From an uncultured Veillonella sp. (GTDB lineage: Bacteria > Bacillota > Negativicutes > Veillonellales > Veillonellaceae): DNA of 8,813 nucleotides. The position numbers and the translations under genes are program-made. Of this stretch, positions 5,917-8,813 are shown in pieces. Within the stretch, counting starts at the first letter, position 1. Each line of letters opens with the position of its first letter. The stretch is taken from NCBI GenBank assembly GCA_900766125.1, contig CAAFUD010000161.1, positions 1 to 8,813 on the forward strand, written 5' to 3'. The notes under the pieces were generated by a model, which was given only the letters and a program-made list of their open reading frames with translations, ran no database searches and was not told the DNA's origin.

Positions 5917-7602
5917 GAACATAAAGATATTGAAAAAACTGTAGCTCCTGAAGAAGTTGTATCTGTTAACTTTATCGAAGCTATCATCAACAAAGATAAC
6001 GAAACTGGCAAATACGGTGGTCGTGTGTTAACTCGCTTCCCACCAGAACCAAATGGTTACTTACATATTGGTCATGCTAAATCTATTTGTCTTAACTTTG
6101 GTATTGGCAAACAGTACAATGGCTTAACAAATCTTCGTTTTGATGATACGAATCCTGCAAAAGAAGATGTTGAATACGTAAACTCCATCATGGAAGATGT
6201 AAAATGGCTCGGCTTTGATTGGGCTGATGAACCACGTTATGCATCTGACTATTTTGGTCAAATGTACGAATATGCTAAGAAATTAATCACTCTTGGCAAA
6301 GCGTATGTAGATGATCAAACGGCTGATGAAATTAAACAAACCCGTGGTGATTTCTCTACACCTGGTGTTAATAGCCCATACCGCGATCGTAGCGTAGAAG
6401 AAAACTTGAAACTCTTCGAAGAAATGAAAGATGGTAAATACGCTGATGGTGAAAAGGTATTGCGTGCAAAAATCGACATGGCCCATCCTAATATCGTTAT
6501 GCGCGATCCTGTTCTTTATCGTATTGTAAATGCAGAACATCATAACACAGGCAATGAGTGGAAGATTTACCCTATGTATGACTTTGCTCATCCGATTGAA
6601 GATGCTATTGAACGTGTTACACACTCTATCTGTACTTTAGAGTTTGAAGTTCATCGTCCATTGTATGATTGGGTACTTGAGGATTGGGATGATACTGAAA
6701 TTCCGCAACAAATTGAGTTTGCTCGTTTAAATGTAACTAAAATGGTTATGTCCAAACGTAAATTGCGTGCACTTGTGGAAGCTGGTCTCGTAGCTGGCTG
6801 GGATGATCCTCGTATGCCTACTATTTCTGGTTTGCGTCGTCGTGGTTACACGCCAGAAGCAATTCGTGATTTCTGTGATCGCATTGGCGTCGCTAAAGCT
6901 GATAGCGTTGTTGATATTGCTTTGCTTGAGTTCTGTATCCGTGAAGATTTGAAACTCAAAGCTACACGCCCTATGGTAGTTATTGATCCTGTGAAAGTTG
7001 TTATTACAAACTATCCAGAAGGTCAAACTGAACTTTGCACGGTTGAAAATAATCCAGAAAATGAAGAGTTGGGTAACCGTGAAGTTGTATTCGGTCGTGA
7101 AATCTACATTGAACGAAATGACTTTATGGAAGAGCCAGTTAAGAAATTCTTCCGCTTGGCACCAGGTAAAGAAGTACGCTTAAAAGGTGCATACTTCATT
7201 ACATGTACTGATGTTATTAAAGATGAAAATGGCAATATTACAGAAATACACTGTACATATGATCCAGAAACTAAGAGCGGTAGCGGTTGCACTCGTAAGG
7301 TAAAAGGGACATTGCACTGGGTTGAAGCATCTACTGCTGTAGATATTGAATCTCGCTTATATGATTATTTACTTAAAGAAGATTCCGATGGTAAAGACTT
7401 CTTGGGCGATTTCAACCATGACTCCTTACAAGTCTTCCAAAGTAAGGGGGAGGCATGTCTCGGTACAACTGTACCTGGCGATCATTTCCAATTCTTACGC
7501 CAAGGGTACTTTGTAACTGATAAAGATAGTACACCAGATCATATCGTAATGAACCGAATTGTTGGTTTACGCGATAGCTGGGCTAAGGCGCAAAAAAAAT
7601 AA
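5914..7602 (+). CDS. glnS: Glutaminyl-tRNA synthetase
   Basis: This cytosolic class I aminoacyl-tRNA synthetase joins glutamine to tRNA(Gln) using ATP. With the TTG start it has 562 residues, close to the 554 of the E. coli enzyme. The ATP-binding signatures are HIGH at 51-54, inside FPPEPNGYLHIGH, and the KMSKS-type loop MSKRKL at 279-284. The segment CTLEFEVHRPLYDWVLE (240-256) is typical of GlnRS and not of GluRS, and the C-terminal half is the all-beta anticodon-binding domain of bacterial/eukaryotic GlnRS. An in-frame ATG at 5899 would add five residues but it overlaps the ribosome site, so TTG 5914 is chosen. The gap of 82 bp from the dehydrogenase holds no terminator; a weak TAAAAT at 5876-5881 might be a -10. 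Most Firmicutes lack GlnRS and amidate Glu-tRNA(Gln) instead, so its presence helps place the organism. Confidence 0.97.
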   Translation: MEHKDIEKTVAPEEVVSVNFIEAIINKDNETGKYGGRVLTRFPPEPNGYLHIGHAKSICLNFGIGKQYNGLTNLRFDDTNPAKEDVEYVNSIMEDVKWLGFDWADEPRYASDYFGQMYEYAKKLITLGKAYVDDQTADEIKQTRGDFSTPGVNSPYRDRSVEENLKLFEEMKDGKYADGEKVLRAKIDMAHPNIVMRDPVLYRIVNAEHHNTGNEWKIYPMYDFAHPIEDAIERVTHSICTLEFEVHRPLYDWVLEDWDDTEIPQQIEFARLNVTKMVMSKRKLRALVEAGLVAGWDDPRMPTISGLRRRGYTPEAIRDFCDRIGVAKADSVVDIALLEFCIREDLKLKATRPMVVIDPVKVVITNYPEGQTELCTVENNPENEELGNREVVFGREIYIERNDFMEEPVKKFFRLAPGKEVRLKGAYFITCTDVIKDENGNITEIHCTYDPETKSGSGCTRKVKGTLHWVEASTAVDIESRLYDYLLKEDSDGKDFLGDFNHDSLQVFQSKGEACLGTTVPGDHFQFLRQGYFVTDKDSTPDHIVMNRIVGLRDSWAKAQKK

Positions 7603-7635
7603 TTTAGTCTGTCATATACATTGCTAAGACAATGA

Positions 7636-7667
7636 TAAAGAACCGCTCCGTTAAGGGCGGTTCTTTA
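7636..7667 (+). terminator. Intrinsic terminator after glnS
   Basis: A 13-bp stem (7636-7648 with 7655-7667, one G-T pair) closes a 6-base loop. The T-run falls inside the downstream arm and little T-tract follows, so it may be less efficient than the others in the window. Confidence 0.8.
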
Positions 7668-7733
7668 CTACTGTGTTGTTATTAAAAATCATGTTGAGAG
7701 TTTATGACATTAACATTTTAGTTGAGGAGATAT

Positions 7734-8369
7734 ATGAAAAAATTAGTATTACTTGCCACTGCAGCTGCTGTATTAGCATCTGTTCCAACAATTGGCTCTG
7801 CAGCAAATATTAAGAATATTTTGAATAGAAGCCAAACAGTAGCATATCAAGGTGTTAAATTGCCTGAAGGTGTTAAAATGTATCAAAATAATCCTAAAGC
7901 ACTTTTCGCAGGAGAGGCTAAAAAGAATATTAAATCTGTATTTCTTGAAGCAGGTGCTACATCTGCTAATGTATATACATTAAATATTAAAAACGAAAAT
8001 GAAATGAACTATGCTGTATTTGGTGATGTAGCATTAGGTAAACAACTGGCTAGTCAAATTAGTGAAACTAAGCATGTCAATGCAGATCCATCTACATTAG
8101 GTGCATTGGCATCCTCTATTAATAAGGGGGATAGCCCAATTCTTGGCAAATTCACAGTAGTGACTCCATTATCTAAACAAGGCAATGCTTACGAAGGCAC
8201 ATTGAAATATAAAAGCGTAGCTAATAATAATTCTTATAATGAAGTGTTACATATTAGTTTATCTGAAGATAAGTACACTGGTCCAAATGCACGCTTTATC
8301 GCTATAGATGAAGCTAATGATGCTGCGGTATTCCCTAAAGTTAAGTCTTTGTTAAGTGCCAAAAAATAA
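7734..8369 (+). CDS. Secreted protein of unknown function
   Basis: I do not recognise this 211-residue protein. It starts with a clear Sec signal peptide: MKK, a hydrophobic core from residue 4 to about 17, and a likely signal peptidase I site after GSA (residue 23) or SAA (24). There is no lipobox cysteine, so it is not a lipoprotein. The mature part of about 188 residues is rich in Lys, Asn, Ala and Ser, has no cysteine or tryptophan, and reads as alternating short beta-prone stretches (for example KFTVVTPL and EVLHISLSE), which suggests a small soluble periplasmic or surface domain. It has no internal repeats or membrane segment. ATG 7734 is preferred over an in-frame TTG at 7722 because GAGGAG (7724-7729) lies between them and the signal peptide begins at MKK. 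The glnS terminator lies upstream, so it is probably transcribed on its own; no convincing promoter can be named. No strong terminator follows. Confidence 0.85.
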   Translation: MKKLVLLATAAAVLASVPTIGSAANIKNILNRSQTVAYQGVKLPEGVKMYQNNPKALFAGEAKKNIKSVFLEAGATSANVYTLNIKNENEMNYAVFGDVALGKQLASQISETKHVNADPSTLGALASSINKGDSPILGKFTVVTPLSKQGNAYEGTLKYKSVANNNSYNEVLHISLSEDKYTGPNARFIAIDEANDAAVFPKVKSLLSAKK

Positions 8370-8399
8370 ATAATTATTGAAAATATATATCAATTATTC

Positions 8400-8428
8400 T
8401 TGACAATTTTTCTCATCAAGAGTACTAT
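8400..8428 (+). promoter_or_regulatory. Sigma-70 promoter of the DUF3793 gene
   Basis: A perfect TTGACA (8400-8405) lies 17 bp before TACTAT (8423-8428). A start near 8435 gives a leader of about 57 nt. An inverted repeat, TCTTGA (8398-8403) and TCAAGA (8416-8421), spans the -35 and the spacer and may add to an operator. Confidence 0.65.
8401..8415. promoter_or_regulatory. Fur-like box overlapping the -35 element
   Basis: TGACAATTTTTCTCA fits the 7-1-7 pattern TGAGAATnATTCTCA at 12 of 14 positions. It covers most of the -35 hexamer, so a bound Fur-type repressor would exclude RNA polymerase. It contains the 12-mer shared with the peroxidase promoter. Confidence 0.5.
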
Positions 8429-8435
8429 GTGCATA

Positions 8436-8450
8436 TAGGAATTATTCTCA
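8436..8450. promoter_or_regulatory. Second Fur-like box at the transcription start
   Basis: TAGGAATTATTCTCA also fits the 7-1-7 Fur pattern at 12 of 14 positions, with a perfect right half ATTCTCA. Its centre is 35 bp from that of the first box, and it covers the first transcribed bases. A weaker match (9 of 14) lies at 8388-8402. Confidence 0.5.
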
Positions 8451-8491
8451 TTGGGGAAGATTCTAACGATGTGCAACAGGCAGGTACTATT

Positions 8492-8813
8492 ATGATGAAT
8501 TCAATTGACCATATCATTGGATATCATTGTGCACCGGCAATTCGAGGTATTAAGCTTTCGAATTTGGTTTCTATTCCACGGGACATGAATGAACAAATCC
8601 AATTTGTATTGACAGAATATAACAAAGAGTTCAATGAAAAAGGATTGTTCTTCTTTGAATTATGCCGCTGTAAAGCGCGTAGACTATTATTGGTATTCCG
8701 CGAGAAGCAATTACGAGACTATGTACGGCAACCTGCGGTGATGACATTTTTGAAAGCCTACGGTTATCATGATCGAATGAGCATTATGGAGATGCTTGAG
8801 CATTTAAGATATC
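8492..8813 (+). CDS. DUF3793 family protein (3' end beyond the window)
   Basis: The frame is open from ATG 8492 to the right edge, giving 107 residues of a longer protein. It matches my memory of the DUF3793 family. An N-terminal HCAPAIRGIKLSNLVSI (residues 12-28) corresponds to the family's HCAPTLAGIKxxNLF signature. A middle part, LCRCKARRLLLVFREKQL (58-74 region), corresponds to a strand of the form A-L-xx-V-YR-xx-L. FLKAYGY (87-92) is the usual FL-xx-xGY. Family function is unknown; members often sit near flavodoxin or iron-responsive genes, which agrees with two Fur-like boxes in this promoter. The start is supported by a modest AGGT at 8482-8485; ATG 8495 directly after is equally possible. 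A GTG at 8471 in frame lacks a ribosome site. Confidence 0.75.
   Translation, partial: MMNSIDHIIGYHCAPAIRGIKLSNLVSIPRDMNEQIQFVLTEYNKEFNEKGLFFFELCRCKARRLLLVFREKQLRDYVRQPAVMTFLKAYGYHDRMSIMEMLEHLRY

Noticed and set aside
8370..8400. Terminator after the secreted protein gene
   Set aside because: Only short A/T stems can be drawn; there is no stable hairpin with a T-tract.
8381..8491. Longer N-terminus for the DUF3793 protein, since the frame is open from 8381
   Set aside because: This stretch contains the promoter and Fur-like boxes, has no supported start codon, and the family begins close to the HCAP motif.
1..8813. CRISPR array, tRNA, rRNA, riboswitch or prophage genes
   Set aside because: I looked for repeats with regular spacers, cloverleaf or rRNA sequence, known aptamer cores and phage genes and saw none.

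Overview
The window looks like ordinary chromosomal DNA from a low-GC Negativicutes bacterium, most likely Veillonella or a close relative. This is an inference from AT-rich third codon positions, consensus sigma-70 promoters, strong GGAGG-type ribosome sites and the gene mix (YfeX-type DyP peroxidase, MscL with a zinc-ribbon tail, a true GlnRS, a DUF3793 protein). No phylogenetic test was possible here. Every gene found is on the + strand.

Layout. Positions 34-108 hold three consecutive hairpins that resemble the right end of an IS200/IS605-type element (tnpB/omega-RNA side); the rest of the element, if present, lies off the left edge. Then come a cytoplasmic dye-decolourising peroxidase (234-1175), threonine synthase thrC (1355-2854), an EamA/DMT-family transporter (2999-3886), the mechanosensitive channel mscL (4143-4610), a D-isomer-specific 2-hydroxyacid dehydrogenase (4782-5831), glutaminyl-tRNA synthetase glnS (5914-7602), a small secreted protein of unknown function (7734-8369) and the 5' part of a DUF3793-family gene (8492 to the right edge). 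No gap without a gene reaches 300 bases.

Transcription. Clear intrinsic terminators follow the peroxidase, thrC, eamA, mscL and glnS, so most genes look monocistronic. The exception is the dehydrogenase-glnS junction, which has no visible terminator, so some read-through into glnS is plausible. The best promoters are TTGACA-17-TATGAT before mscL, TAGACA-17-TATGAT before the peroxidase and TTGACA-17-TACTAT before the DUF3793 gene.

Functional links. Most genes are unrelated housekeeping or stress functions: amino-acid synthesis, tRNA charging, osmotic safety valve, redox of 2-hydroxy/2-oxo acids. The one regulatory theme I see links the two ends. The peroxidase and DUF3793 promoters share the exact 12-mer AATTTTTCTCAT inside Fur-like 7-1-7 palindromes, and the DUF3793 promoter carries two such sites. 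This suggests iron-responsive control of a haem peroxidase and of a gene of unknown function. I did not find a clearly new multi-gene system. The points most worth following are the Fur-like sites with the DUF3793 gene, the orphan secreted protein, the zinc ribbon on MscL and the omega-RNA-like left edge.
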